Assembly: GCA_977006965.1 (NCBI GenBank)
Contig: OZ345352.1
Location: 62,001 to 126,000, forward strand
Direction of reading: 5' to 3'
Length of the DNA stretch: 64,000 nt
Source: Phymatolithon calcareum
Taxonomy: Eukaryota > Rhodophyta > Florideophyceae > Hapalidiales
In this document: positions 1 to 11,814 of the stretch, in pieces
How positions within the stretch are numbered: the stretch's first letter is position 1
Layout: each line of letters starts with the position of its first letter
Notes under the pieces: model-generated
Databases searched by the model: none
What the model was told of the DNA's origin: nothing
What the model saw: only the letters and a program-made list of their open reading frames with translations
Position numbers and translations under genes: made by a program

Positions 1-59
1 GTTAGTCAAGCCCTTTCAACCAAACACACCGTCCATCATGGAACATTTTCAATATACGC

Positions 60-1790
60 GTCTTTGTGATCTAAATCTTTTTCTATAGCCCAAAACCGCC
101 TCGAATAGTTTTCTTAGACAAAACGAACAGACGACGCAGTTACTGCCCTGCAGAAACTCGTTGCTTTATAACTGAAGTTATGGTAAAACGCGAGGTATGA
201 GCCAAGAATTCCATAACTTTAGTTATGGTATTTATTGACATATGGGATTTCGGTAGCATCAAAAAGAATCAATAGATTGAGAAATGATGTAACAAATAAT
301 CACACCTGCAGTTGTCATATTGTATTTCGTTGATGCTCATCTTTTGTGCACAAGTACTTCCACGTGTGATTTTTGAAACGACAATACTTGCAAAATTATA
401 TCTTCAAGTAGCTGTAATGTTCGCGCATCGAGCACATCAATAGTCGCTTGCGGCATCAAATAATAACTTTACTAGTAAATCACAACTCATCAAAGTTTTT
501 TGAAGTTCCGTAACGTCATTTTTAAAATTTTCAATATTGCAAAAATAAAAATATAAGACATTGTGTTCGTACTGCTATTTTTTCAGCATTACATTTTCTG
601 GCCCATTCTGAAAAAATCCGATCAACTACCTCCTTTCTAGAATTTGGTTCATTAAAATATGTGAGCACGATTCCTATTGGACAACTTTGATCAATCACAA
701 ACTTCCACATGCCTGCCATGTATATATCTTATGTATGATAGTCTGTCTGCTATTTAAATCCACTGAAAAAAGGAAAATCCAAACCTAAGTCGTCCGCAAA
801 CATAACTACTCTCAACACTAACAAGCACGAATAACCAACAGACACATTTTCATCGTATTGGGAGCACCGCGAGGGCGGGGAAGCATGGAAGGAAATATCA
901 CTTTTGATATATTTTCGAAGCCTCTTGCTGACGTTATTCGGAATCGTGATGAGAGGAATGAAAACGTTGTGGAAGTCTTTTCAGCAGAAAACGATCGTTC
1001 CGGCGTAAGTTGAAAAAATGGTAGATTGAAACTGCTTTGACAAACGAGGATATTGCGTTGACTGGGGATGGAGATGAACTTCTTCTTTAGCACAAGAGTG
1101 GTGAAGTGGTGATGCTGGTAAATGATATATTCGTTTTGAGTTGCAGTTGGAGGGGAAAACGGCCATTTGGTTCGTGGGCAAGTGCACGGGATTTGTAGTG
1201 AATGTCAAGGATTTCATTTCGCTCTGCGACGCTGAGAGTTGGTGATTTAGTTGAGGTTGATATGCATTCGCCTTCTTCCAGTGCCACGCCTAAGAGATGT
1301 AGTTCGCCAGATTCATCCCCGGATACCAGGTATTCTGACGAGAATTTTAGCAGAAAATGAAGGGCGGCGACAGACGTAGTATGTCCCCGAAAAGTACTCA
1401 ATGGCTCTATGCGCATGCTGACCGCAACACCTGCTAGATCGCGACGGTATGAATTAGAAATTATTGAAATAGAAATGAGCAAATTGAATAAATTCAAACG
1501 AAAATGGCCATCGACAACATGCTCACGCAGCATCTTAATTGCGCAGAAATAACTACCTCTTTAACCTTTTACACAAAATATAGGGATCGATACGAACGCA
1601 CTTCACGAACAAGGTTCATGCACTCTCCTTTGGTTTGTGTACACATTCACCGTGTACGACTCTCTAAGACGACATACGATGTAATTCGCACACTCTCATT
1701 CCAAAAATATATCATTAAATGAGAATATCTGTGCTCAACTTCTTAGCTAACGGAACGTCTAAAGTAGTGGGGGTCTTCTTAATTAGCAGC
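60..1790. repeat. Duplication copy A (partner at 3490-4470)
   Basis: This stretch is recognisably the same sequence as 3490-4470. Shared landmarks are the CCGCCTCGAATA block (about 98 and 3510), the TTTACTAGTAAATCACAA block (about 468 and 3556), and the WD40-like minus-strand ORF. Copy A carries two segments absent from copy B, about 135-460 and about 795-1213. Similarity stops near 1790 in A and 4467 in B. The copies differ by scattered substitutions, so the duplication is not recent. Confidence 0.8.
531..1533 (-). pseudogene. WD40-repeat protein fragment, copy A
   Basis: Reading leftward from 1533, a 148-codon frame (1087-1533) contains a recognisable WD40 blade: FRGHTTSVAALHFL, then YLVSGDESGELHLL. 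This GH...SGD..G pattern is typical of the family. The blade resembles the first repeat of ASTRA-associated protein 1/GNB1L-type propellers, but that is a memory-based resemblance only. The frame ends at 1087. Coding-like sequence continues in another frame (818-1093), and a conserved tail with FNEPNSRKEVVDRIFSEW reads at 531-719. Broken continuity makes a decayed gene, or one with introns I cannot place, the best reading. Copy B at 3684-4217 keeps the blade and tail but lacks the middle. Confidence 0.5.
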
Positions 1791-2733
1791 ATTCGCGGCT
1801 TTATATGCATTTTCTTAACATAGAAGCACCCAAAGACATTGAAAAACACTGTCACTTGCTCCCCTTCCACAGACTCTACGTCATGGAGCTGAATTTTTTG
1901 TTCGTCTTGAAGTAACGGAGCAGGCGTCGCAAAGAACGAGGGAGGTTTTAACACATGTGAAGTTGTCTCAGGTATCAAGAATCGAGAGTTCTTGTTTCTT
2001 GGCCTATACGGCGACGCAGAATGATTATTAAACTGGAAGTTTGTCGCAATCGGGCCTGTTGAATATGTATAAAGCATGTCAGTGATGAAGAAATATGCTG
2101 GGCAAAATTGATTAATTGAAACAAGTTAGATTTTGACTTTCCTTGCGATATTACATCAATGTCGGCTTCGGCAACTTTTGTCTGATTTGACAGCTTCGCC
2201 ATGTTCGGTGGAGTTTTAAAGAGAGAGCAATGATCGTAAAAAACTGTATGAGCGATCTCGAGGTCGTCAGATGATGGGTCGATGACAAGCCTATAACGAT
2301 GTACCTTAGTATTAGCACTTCGCTTTGACGCAAATTGGTTTGAAAACAGCGTAGCATCAAAGGCATCGCCCTCGATACTTAGAAGTTGGAGCTGAAGAGT
2401 TTTCTTATCCACCAAATACGCCCGCTGGTCACTTCTGGGATCTCCGAACACAAACTCAGCAGTGCGAACATCAAAACCGCGAAGCATCTGCGACGGCATT
2501 TCGTTCTGTTTATCCATAAAAAGATCCATATCGGAAGGCGCAGCGGTCAAGCGTGAAACAGCAATGTTCTCCGCATCAGCGAGGAGAATTTTTGAAATTT
2601 CATTTCTGGTCATAGTGTCGTTAGGCTTCTTTTGAGAGAGCCCAGCGCGAATGTCCTTGTTGCATCTCTTGTTTGAAGGTATCGGATTGCTTGTGCTGCC
2701 CTGCTTCGCCCTACCTCTGGGATGGCTTTCCAT
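1715..2733 (-). CDS. Unrecognised minus-strand gene, probably two exons
   Basis: A 252-codon minus-strand frame (1975-2733, ATG at 2733) reads like coding sequence, with a basic N-terminus (ESHPRGRAKQ) and mixed charged and hydrophobic sequence to about residue 190. A second frame (1715-2077) overlaps its end and continues with QVTVFFNVFGCFYVKKMHIKPR to a stop at 1715. On the minus strand a polypyrimidine-rich stretch ending TTCAACAG near 2060 looks like a 3' splice site joining the two frames, but I could not fix a phase-compatible donor. No domain is recognised. It lies upstream of, and on the same strand as, the WD40-like fragment, so the two could once have been one gene. Confidence 0.35.
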
Positions 2734-2849
2734 AGCGCGGACAAGATTGCTAAGATGCTCTCTCCTAAGGAGGGAAGTGTCATTTTATACTAAATGTTAT
2801 GATTATTTTAAACCTGAAGAGCAATTTCGGCGTAGGGATCATATCTAAT

Positions 2850-3489
2850 GGAGAATTGGTGTAGGTTGAAGCCCTATACCGCGAAGTCTAAAGATACAGT
2901 GTTCCATTCACGGCAAAGATCTGGGCATCCAGAAACTAGGGTGTCTGTGATCCCACTTTTCTCCGGCAGGGAGAACTGTTAACTATACCAGTTATGGAAT
3001 AGTTCGTCTACCTCACATCTAGATGTCCACGGGCAACATACCTCTACATTCTCACTTGTGGAAGGAAGCACCTCCCGAAACAACGATCTTCGAGACTGGC
3101 TCTTTCGCAACCTTAAGAAGGCTTCCCCGACTCTACATGTTCGGAGGGAGCAATCGTTAGTTCAGGAAAACCACCTTCTCCGACTCAGCCTACAACGCTA
3201 TGATATTTTCTTTACTTAAATACCACTGTTATTCCGTCCACAAGCCTACAAACTCACGTTCATTACTCCCCTTTCCAAACCATACATGCGCAACGAGGTC
3301 TGCGACTCTGATTGGGAGGTGCGATCTGCACCACGCACTATTACTAGTAGGCCCACATCCTCAGCATCCAAGTTCGCAGCAGACGTTACGCAGATATTTT
3401 AAATCCAGCACGACGCCACAGATTGATTCAGCCTTCTCAACTGAACGCCGTCCCTCAGAGAACGCTATCAATCTACGTACCATTGCGAC
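2850..3489. other. Spacer between duplication copies
   Basis: No convincing gene is visible here. A 97-codon plus-strand frame (3200-3493) is rich in His, Ser, Pro and Thr and shows no motif. The stretch separates the minus-strand genes from duplication copy B. Confidence 0.5.
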
Positions 3490-4470
3490 TTAACTCTTGA
3501 TCTACGCCCCAAAGCCGCCTCGAATATTTTTCTTAGACAAAACGAACACGCGATAACTTTACTAGTAAATCACAATTCATCAACGTTTTTTGAAGTTCCG
3601 TAACGTCATTTTAAAAATTTTCAATGTTGTAAAAATAAAAATATAAGACTTTGTGTACGTACAGCTTCTTTTTCAGCATTAAATTATCTGACCCATTCTG
3701 AAAAAATCCGATCAACTATCTCCTTTCTAGAATTTGGTTCATTAAAATATGTGAGCACGATTCCTATTGGACAACTTTGATCAATCACAAACTTCCACAT
3801 GGCTGCCATGTATGTATCTTTTCTATAATCGCATTCAATTCTGGTAATTAAATCTACTGTTCTGAAGAAAGAATAATCGAAACCTAAGTCGAGGATTTCA
3901 TTTCGCTCTGCGACGCTGAGAATTGGTGATTTAGTTGATGTTAATATGCATTCGCCTTCTTCCAGTTCTTTGCCCAAGAGATGTAGTTCGCCAGATTAAT
4001 CCCCGGATACCAGGTATTGTGAAGAGGATTTTTGCAGAAAATGAAGGGCGGCGACAGACGCAGTATGTCCCCGAAAAGTACTCAATGGCTCTATGCGCAC
4101 GCTGACCGCAACACTTGCTAGATCGCGACGATATGAATTAGAAATTATTGAAATGGAAATGAGCAAATTGAATAAATTCAAACGAAAGTGGCCATCGACA
4201 ACATGCTCACGCAGCATCTTACTTGCGCAGAAATAACTACCTCCTCAACCTTTTACACAAAATAAAGGGATCGATACGAACGCACTTCATGCACAAGGTA
4301 CCTGCTCTCTCCTTTGGTTTGTTTACGCATTCACCCTGTACGAATCTCTAAGGCGACATACGATGTAATTCGCACACTCTCATTCCAACAAAATATCATT
4401 AAAAGAGAATATATGTCCCCAACTTCTTAGCCAGCAGAACGTCTAAAGTAGAGAGGGTCTTCTTAATATC
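3490..4470. repeat. Duplication copy B
   Basis: This is the shorter partner of 60-1790. Relative to copy A it lacks about 320 bp near its left end and about 420 bp inside the WD40-like gene. The joints do not carry GT..AG ends on the minus strand, so they look like deletions (or insertions in A) and not spliced introns. Confidence 0.8.
3684..4217 (-). pseudogene. WD40-repeat protein fragment, copy B
   Basis: Read leftward from 4217 the frame repeats the copy A blade (FRGHTASVAALHFL, YLVSGD). It then hits an in-frame TAA at 3996-3998, where copy A has a Glu codon. The same frame resumes through SGELHLL to the tail FNEPNSRKEIVDRIFSEW and stops at 3684. Both parts are in one frame, so a single nonsense change plus the internal deletion separates it from copy A. 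Substitutions relative to A are spread through the frame. Confidence 0.6.
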
Positions 4471-6660
4471 AATATGTTCTCGTTTTTCTCTAATATTCTA
4501 TAACCCTTGATATTATATCGGGCTTTTCAATGTAATATCAAAAGTGGTATCAACTTTGAATATTGACTTGATGCTCAATCCCATTCGTGAGGACACTATC
4601 GGTCCCCGCGTGGACTGCATTGTTTAAGTGTTGCATCCAATCAGAAGGTGAATAGTGTAGATAATCATAATTCCAAAGCAATCTCGGGAAGCAATCTCGG
4701 GAACAACCAAGCGGCAGCAGATAGGCGCTATCAAGGATAAGGATCGCAATCAGGATTACTTAATATTCTAGGATTGCAATAACGATTGTTCTATCATGTA
4801 GGATTTCAATAATAATTGCTTTTTCGTGGAGGATTGCAATCCAAGTTTCTGGGGCATTGGAGACGCAATCAGGCTTGCGAATTGCACTTTTTTTCTAATA
4901 TTTTTTGCAATTGGATACATTTCTGCTGACACTGTGCTCAGCCTTAATGCCCCTGCCACTCTCGAAGTTTATCTGAAGCAAACAATTATGTACAGAACAG
5001 CAAATCTCGAAGGGATCTCTTCGCTGCCACCGGAGTATCCGGCATCAGCGGCGTTAGCGTATCATGATTGAGCAGCTCCCAAAAATTTTATCGGAGAGGC
5101 ATTCATCGCTCACATTCAAACTTTGTTACAGTTGCGGCATTTTTCAATAACACCGAGAGTATATAATCAACCTCAGGGGATGAACTTTTCTCAGGTGTAA
5201 CTGTGCGACAGGATGACCTGTAGGTGGCTTGAAGATAGGCCCCGACAGCAATGCTGCTCTGACTGTATCGACGCCCCACGTTCGACAACAGGTACAATCC
5301 GTGTCCCTCGACAATACCTGGCGAATGTGAAATACACATGAGGTCGGAGAAAGAGATGATTTAATGCTGTGACACGAGGTGCGTGAGATCAAGACAAAAA
5401 TGTCTAGCGAGGGGGCCTGGTGGCGTCCGCGTGCGCCGTTGTCACTGTACAGTGCTCAGGCCTCGCCTACACGGAAGCGACGGCAACGCAAGCGCGTCTC
5501 ACAGACAATGATCAGAAATGAGTATATTTTGGGCCCGATAGTCGGCACTTAACGTCCAATGGGCAAAAGGACGCTATTGGGTTGCTAGGTACCAACGATA
5601 CTGCAAATGTCACGCGATGGGAAAGTTCAGAAATTATGGGCGCACGCTAGGAAGCAGTGTCATGGATATGCGCGTGGGGAAAGTGCTGAACGGGACGGCA
5701 GCTGGGCATCTCATGACGGGGCAGGCAGTGAGATTTATTTTAAGATATAATGTGTGCTGTGCTTCAACGAAGTTGATGGTGGCCATGGTCGCCTTGCGGC
5801 GGCTGGGAGCCCTGGAAGTATATGTTTGTAGTGCCTTAATGATTAGTAACTGATTAGCGCAGTTCACTCGCGAATAAGGCGGAATATTCGGTATATGCGT
5901 GGTGCGCGGAGCGGCCTTAGCGTTGAGCTGACGGAATTTGGAAAAGGTGCGGTGTGCGAGTGGGATGTGGCAGCAGAGAAAGTACGCGGAAAAACGGTCG
6001 ATTCCTCGACAGCTGTGCTCCCCGAGTGAGGTTTTGTATCCTACCATGTCCCGCCACACGCTACTTGCACATCAACGTATGCCCTCTTATCCCCAAGGAT
6101 CTGCATACGCGATGGTAGCTTTTTAATAAAAAATCAGCATTTCTTATATTTCCGCCCACAATATTGCTGTTCATTGGATGTATATCTCTAAGTACACGAA
6201 ATTTATTGGTTGGGATAGTATCTACGTTGAAACAAGGATATCCAATTAGATGTGGTTTTCGAGAAATATACATCCAATCAATAATCAGAAACTGGCAAAA
6301 ATATCGAGCATGTCGATGGTCAATCCTATTCTGCGGCATGGAGGCGCTCTTCATCTGTTTCAGGTCAATTTGGCTTTGATCTTCACCACGGCTTTGTAAA
6401 TTTATTTCTGCGGAGGAGTCCCATTGACATTCAACTGATTATTGAGGCGACTGATGAGCATCAACGAGATTTACAAGCCAGATATCAATATGCATTCTAA
6501 TGCATAGCCTCTAGTGAGCGCAGAGAAATGAAAGAATATCGGGTAGAGTGCTTTGACAATTAATATTCAAAATTACCTGGATATATGGAACATGATATTA
6601 AGCTAATTCCGAGCAAAAAAAATACTTGATAAAAGTATGTCCATCATGGAGCAGTCCGAT
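4471..6660. other. Region without a convincing gene
   Basis: Only short, compositionally ordinary frames occur here. The longest, 5634-6059 on the minus strand (141 codons), overlaps plus-strand frames of similar quality and shows no motif. A 15-bp inverted repeat (TTGGATGTATAT core) lies at about 6175-6189 and 6260-6276, spaced about 75 bp, and could be a small decayed MITE. Confidence 0.5.
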
Positions 6661-6671
6661 CACAGCTTGAC

Positions 6672-6831
6672 ATGGTCCGGTCTGGACCGGGCCTAGACCG
6701 GTTAACAAAACATTTCAGACCGGACCGTGGTCTTTGGTCTTTTCGTTATCTGATCTGTTGCGATATTGATCATACATTCGTGGTCCGGTCTCAAGTACTC
6801 TGCGGACCGATCTGGACCGGTCCAGACCATA
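6672..6831. mobile_element. Short GC-rich palindromic element (MITE-like)
   Basis: The left end (6679-6701) reads GGTCTGGACCGG followed by GCCTAGACCGG. The right end (6808-6829), reverse-complemented, reads GGTCTGGACCGG followed by TCCAGATCGG, giving about 22-bp imperfect terminal inverted repeats on a ~150-bp element. Further GGTCC and GGACC words fill the interior. No coding capacity and no clear target duplication were found, so the superfamily is unassigned. Confidence 0.55.
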
Positions 6832-6862
6832 TTTTCCATGATACGGAAAATTGGTCTGATGA

Positions 6863-7249
6863 TTTGCTGAAATCTTACCTGCACATCGCTTCACCGCGCC
6901 GAATGTTTCTCTAACAGAATATGAGGAGGCTAGAGGCGGTGCGGTGGTGAGTCTGGATTGGTTGGTGAACAACTGTCGTGGTATTGCCGTTGTGCATCTT
7001 GTCTGCACGAATTGCGTGACGCATCTCGTCTGCGTGGATGGTGACAAAAAACTGTTGTACGACAGTATGGAAGAACACCCGATGAGTTTGTGCGCTGCGG
7101 CCGTTAAGTGTTGCGTCGGAGACGGCAACGCCATCGAGAAGATATTCGTTCGTCGTTTGGAGTGCATTAGTTCCAACAATCGTGTGGGAAAGAAGCGGAA
7201 GATGAACAGCGCCCAGAAAAGGCGCCAGAAGAAACGTGTAGCAAAATGA
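6863..7249 (+). CDS. 5'-incomplete ORF with Cys/His core and basic tail
   Basis: This open plus-strand frame has no in-frame ATG before the middle of the protein. The first possible start in the usual track is a GTG at 6944, and the frame is open back to 6863. It therefore looks like a 3' exon or a truncated gene. It contains LVCTNCVTHLVCVDGDKKLL, then YDSMEEHPM, and ends in a strongly basic tail (KKRKMNSAQKRRQKKRVAK) resembling a nuclear localisation signal. The H-x-V-C-V-D..YDS arrangement reminds me of C48/OTU-like cysteine peptidase domains in TE-derived proteins, but no full catalytic set is visible. It lies immediately downstream of the GC-rich MITE. Confidence 0.35.
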   Translation, partial: FAEILPAHRFTAPNVSLTEYEEARGGAVVSLDWLVNNCRGIAVVHLVCTNCVTHLVCVDGDKKLLYDSMEEHPMSLCAAAVKCCVGDGNAIEKIFVRRLECISSNNRVGKKRKMNSAQKRRQKKRVAK

Positions 7250-9350
7250 CTATGAAAAGAAATGTGTGAACAGCTCGAACAATAGGTTTGAGGCCGATGT
7301 AGAAATGTGTTGAGACCATGAATGTTGGAATTGTGATCGATGAGAAATAAAACAGCTAGCTTCTGTTGGATAATGTGGTAAGAACTGTTTGTGGGTTGGT
7401 GAAAATGACTGTGAGCAGATGCGAGCTCGAATACATGCGGTTCTCGATGCTAACGGTCTTTCACTATTCAGTACACTGATAATGTTACCACAAAAAAGGA
7501 GCAGTCAAGGAATAATATTCGTACACTGTTGATTTCCACAAAACTGAGGGCTGCATTAATATTTCAAGTCCTTCAGCAAGTGTGCGATCATAGAAAATCA
7601 GGTGAATCAACCAGGGCAAGGCTGTCAGAAATTAAGATGAATGTAGCAAGATGGACTTAATCTATGAACTACACCTCCCATTAAGTCCCCTTACCGGTAG
7701 CATACCACTTTGTGAGACCTGAACCGTTAATGTAATTTAAATAATGTTACCATCAGCACAGTCAACGAGTTTCTGGCTTGCCGAGAAAAAATACCAAGAC
7801 CACTATCTCTCCTCTGCGGTCATTTGTTCTCAAACACAAATTTTGAACGTGCAAAAAAAGGTGCAGCGAGAAGCAATTGCGCTGAGGTGAGGGATCATGG
7901 AAAAGATCAAAATCATTTACTCCAGTGAATCTCTCTTACGGGAACTAGGCAGAAATCAAAACAATGTTCCTGCAGGTTCTTCTCCAGTGAAGCAGAACCG
8001 ACAAGAGAAAAAACAAGACGAATTAACAAGCTAAACGAAATAATATCCAGGAAAGAAGGAGAGAAAGAAGGAAGATGAGGGTACAGTAATAATCAGAAAC
8101 TGGAGAAAAAAGGTAATACGGAGGTCTCGTTTTACCTTCAGCTGTGAAATTATCCACCTTACATGAGCACCAAGAAAGCAGAGGAAGCAGATCTTATGGC
8201 GCCCATAGCCTATTGTATCGAAATTGCCAAACAAAGTTTTAAACGTCTCTATAAACTATTCTCGAACACTGTATTTCCGCTCCCGCTTCACTGTCGCGCC
8301 CATTTCGTGTCTTCGGTTCCTACTGCTTCATGTGACCACATTCTGACAACATGATACCTAGTGTAAGGGTATCTGTGATCGCTGTTTTCTCTCGCGACTG
8401 TAAGCGCCTTTGGAGAAAGCGTTTTCGGTACGGTACGACGAATCACACTGCGTGTCTGGCATTCGCGTAGAGTGAAGCACCTACATCGGGGCGCTCAAAG
8501 GGCCGTAAGGATCATGGCTCACAGCAGTTCAGGATTGGCTTTTTCTCTTCCGCTAGTGGTACATATAGAGTATTGTTGCCTTCCATTTAGTAAAGGAAGG
8601 TGGATGTTTTCTTGTTCTGGCTCGACTGTTTGGATCGCACACCCTGAACTATCGCCTGTTCATCTCTTTCGACCACGCAGAGCTTGAAACTCCCCAACCC
8701 ACCTTCGCATCTTTCCTCACTATTCGATTAGTCGTTCCGCGGTTTCCACCCAAGGACGCTGTCAACACCCTCCCTTTCCCTCTCCTTTCTTTTCTTTCCT
8801 TCTACACTGATTCCACCTTTTTGCCCTTTCTTTGTTTTTGTTTTTCTTTCAGTTTCTCCCGCTATTTCCAAAGTCTCTCCCGCTTTTTCTTTTCTTTGCT
8901 CACTCCGGTTTCTCCGACCTCGTGTAGCCATCGCTCCGTGGAGCGTGGCACTACATTCGCTTCCGGCTCTGAGGAGCTTCTGTTTTGTCGACTTTGATAT
9001 ACTGATCTGAGTGCTGGAATCTAATGACATAAGTCATGACCGTGATGATAAAACTTATGACAGCCGAAGTGGTAAGAGAACCTTGTTTGAAGGTGATACA
9101 AAGGATAAAGGACCATCGGTAAGGATAGCTAGAATATGGTTTAGGATTGTAAGAGAACAGGCTCGTCCGCAGAGTACTGCTACATTACGTACCCGAATTA
9201 TATGCATCTCTCCTCGCGGACATCCCAGATCACGGAGTTGAACCTCAGAAAAAGCGCTCCCGAACATAGCGAGTGGAGTCTCATGAAGCCTTCTATACAC
9301 GCTACAATCAACGAGCTAGCCACCTTTACAATTAGACTTCAATAGTTCGA
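7250..9350. other. Region without a convincing gene; pyrimidine tract
   Basis: No gene is supported. About 8755-8915 is a CT-rich tract that opens a Lys/Glu-rich frame on the minus strand (8728-9030). That frame reflects base composition and is not evidence of a protein. Confidence 0.5.
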
Positions 9351-9369
9351 ATGTGCAAGAACAAACGCA

Positions 9370-11310
9370 GCTCTTCAAGTTATTTCCAAGCCTTGCCAGA
9401 AAGGAACTGGACCTGAGGCAAGAAAATTCACCTTCGCCAGCTTGCTCAGGAGCTTTCCCATGGAAAGCGGTCTCACATGCGGCACTTGTTCCCAGACCAT
9501 TCTTCGCGCATTGGATGCAGTTGACAAAACAGACATTTGATCCTTCCTCTCAGCTACACAATTGACCCTGCTGCCGTGCACTGCGGCAGTGTTTCCAGGT
9601 ACCTTTTTCTTTGACATATACCACCCTTTCATTAGTCCCTCCGAGCATCTCATCAGCACAGCTATTCCGCTGGCTCCGCGGGCCAATCACTCGCAACGCG
9701 CCAAAGAGCAACGATAATATATCACAGTCCGCACTGCAATCCCAAAACCACAGAATTCTGTCCCTAGGGTCTGTGGAGACACTATTATGACCGCCATCAT
9801 CGACGTTGGGGATGAAAAAACATTGAAAATAATTGCTCAATTGCTGCTCCGTTCATCGAATTCTACTGATGAGACTCAATGAAGCCAGATCCCAAGAAAC
9901 AAACATCATAGCTAAACTGCAGAACAATCAATTCATCTCTGTACCGTGATCCTATTAGCGTGATATCGAGACTGCCGCCGACCTCGAGCTCTCCAACTGC
10001 GCCGTTCTGCACGCTAAACCCTACGCCCCAAACATATACGCCTTAGCTTTGTCCTCGCCTCCATCCGAGCCGCATCACAATACAGCAACTTGCCGTCGGC
10101 GCATGAAGACACCACCAGGCCCCGCTCAGTACAGCGCGATAAATGCCACATATGAACCCTGTGTACGCGCATTGAATGGTTGCTTTCCACGATCATCTGT
10201 TTATTCCACAGTCGAAGGACACGGACACCACATGGTGTCCATCGGCCTCATGATTACTTCTTTCAATCACTTTCGTGCCACTTCAGCGCTCGAAACACAA
10301 GTTGTCCAGTCACCACATTCCACACGCTCGCAATCTTGTCCCGGGAGCCTGGCAGTTTGACCTCAGTGTCATGCGAGCACGCCAGACATCTTACAGTCTG
10401 AATTTGTCCGACGATTTGCTCTTCCATGATGCTACGAGTCGACATACTCCACAGTTCATGTGTGCTCGCAATCCATGCGAGATAAGTGCCACTGATAAGT
10501 TTGCCCGAGTAATTGCGTACATCGTTTCTAGCCTTACAGGGGCGCTGTGATAGCCCTCGATCCAGCCAACCCGCTGTGCACTTCTGGACCGAACACAATC
10601 GAGTAAATGGTGCCCTCACTTGGGCCTGCGACAATGGGGCAAGCTTTCGAGATGCGAGTGTCTTGTAATCTCTACTGAAAGCTAGCACGCGAGCTCTGGA
10701 TTCTTCTTCTGGAGAAGTTCTCGCACACAAAGGATAATTTCTCTCCGAAAATTGCATGTCGCCGAAATGCGAGCCGATGACCACAAACCCCGCTTCAGCT
10801 GAATAGACGATGCTCATGACTCACCGTCGGAAGAGGTGCTCATACGGTATGGTCATTCCCTGCTTCGGATGGACTCACTCAAACAAGGTGTTCCAGCCAG
10901 TACCAGCATTTTTGTTTCCACTTGACTGGACGCCAACGGTACGATAAAGTCCGTGGCCCTTAATGGTCTTCGAACAAATCAATACAGGTCGCGCACACAT
11001 CTTCAGATGGAGAAAGTACCTTCCGAATAGCGTTCCTGTTGCTGGGATGCTGAGAAACCGTGAATGTCTCTGTGTTTCCTACTGCTGGTGGCCCTGTGCC
11101 ACATACACCCAACAGAACCAATCGTGTTCCGCAATAAAGTAAGGTCGCGAAGCGCATGCTTGAATTCAGCTCTTCCACCTGAGTATTTCGGTTGCTTGCT
11201 CAGTGCCACAGCTTTCCTCAGGAAATTGTCAAAGTCGATTAGCAGGGCGCCAGTTAAAGAAGCAATTTTGTCCGCTCTCGACACGTTGTTTCCCCGCGTC
11301 ATATCTGTAA
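9370..11310 (-). pseudogene. WD40-repeat region of NB-ARC-WD40 gene, decayed copy 1
   Basis: Several minus-strand frames in series carry WD40-type strands: SRDKIASVWNVVTGQLVF (in 10263-10817), GLVVSSCADGKLLYCDAA (10014-10196) and DPRDRILWFWDCSAD (9550-9840). Further upstream on that strand (11003-11302) is LTLLRNTIGSVGCMWHRA, which matches LTLFRNTVGLYWLCVAQN in the 22.8-23.0 kb paralogue. Frames change several times, so it is a pseudogene. The NB-ARC part seen in copy 2 is absent here. Sequence beyond 11.34 kb is low-complexity, so copy 1 is 5'-truncated. Intact relatives would be STAND-class ATPases with a beta-propeller sensor. Confidence 0.6.
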
Positions 11311-11389
11311 AAGGATCTTTTGACAGGACCGATTAGAGCCGACAGACGCAATGCGCTATGATGCGGCCCAAATATGTCGGCTCATTATA

Positions 11390-11575
11390 AATTTAGTCTA
11401 GTTTTATTTGCTGTGAGATTTTAATTAGCTGTTTCTGTAATTGTTGTATTTGTATTTGTTGTGAAGTTCTAATTTATTACTTGTGTGTTTGCTGTTTTTG
11501 TATTATGTTGTGGATTTCTAATTTATTGTTTGATTCATTGTTGTTTTTGTATTTTTTGTACTCATCAGGCCAGTG
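11390..11575. repeat. Degenerate TG/T-rich repeat tract
   Basis: Loose repetition of TTTGTTGT and TTTGCTGTTTTTGTA words makes up most of this tract. An equivalent tract with the same words lies at 13725-13945, on the far side of the pogo relic and palindromic element. Any reading frames inside are compositional. Confidence 0.5.
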
Positions 11576-11814
11576 TACGAGTACGCAGCGCATATAACGC
11601 CCGAGACAATCCAAGTACAGTAGGTTACTCTATATAGTGCTACCCCTTGTCAGACACTAATAAAACGCACTAATTAGAGTTGCGCACAAAGTCAAATACT
11701 GTAAGGAATCTGGATCAAGAACTTGCACCAAGTGGACGTCGAGTCGTAGCTTTACTAAAGACGAAGCAAAAAAGATAAATGCTCCTCTGCTGCACTAATA
11801 TTATTACTCTACGG

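Noticed and set aside
8728-9030. 100-codon Lys/Glu/Arg-rich ORF
   Set aside because: Low-complexity translation of a CT-rich tract, no conserved motif.
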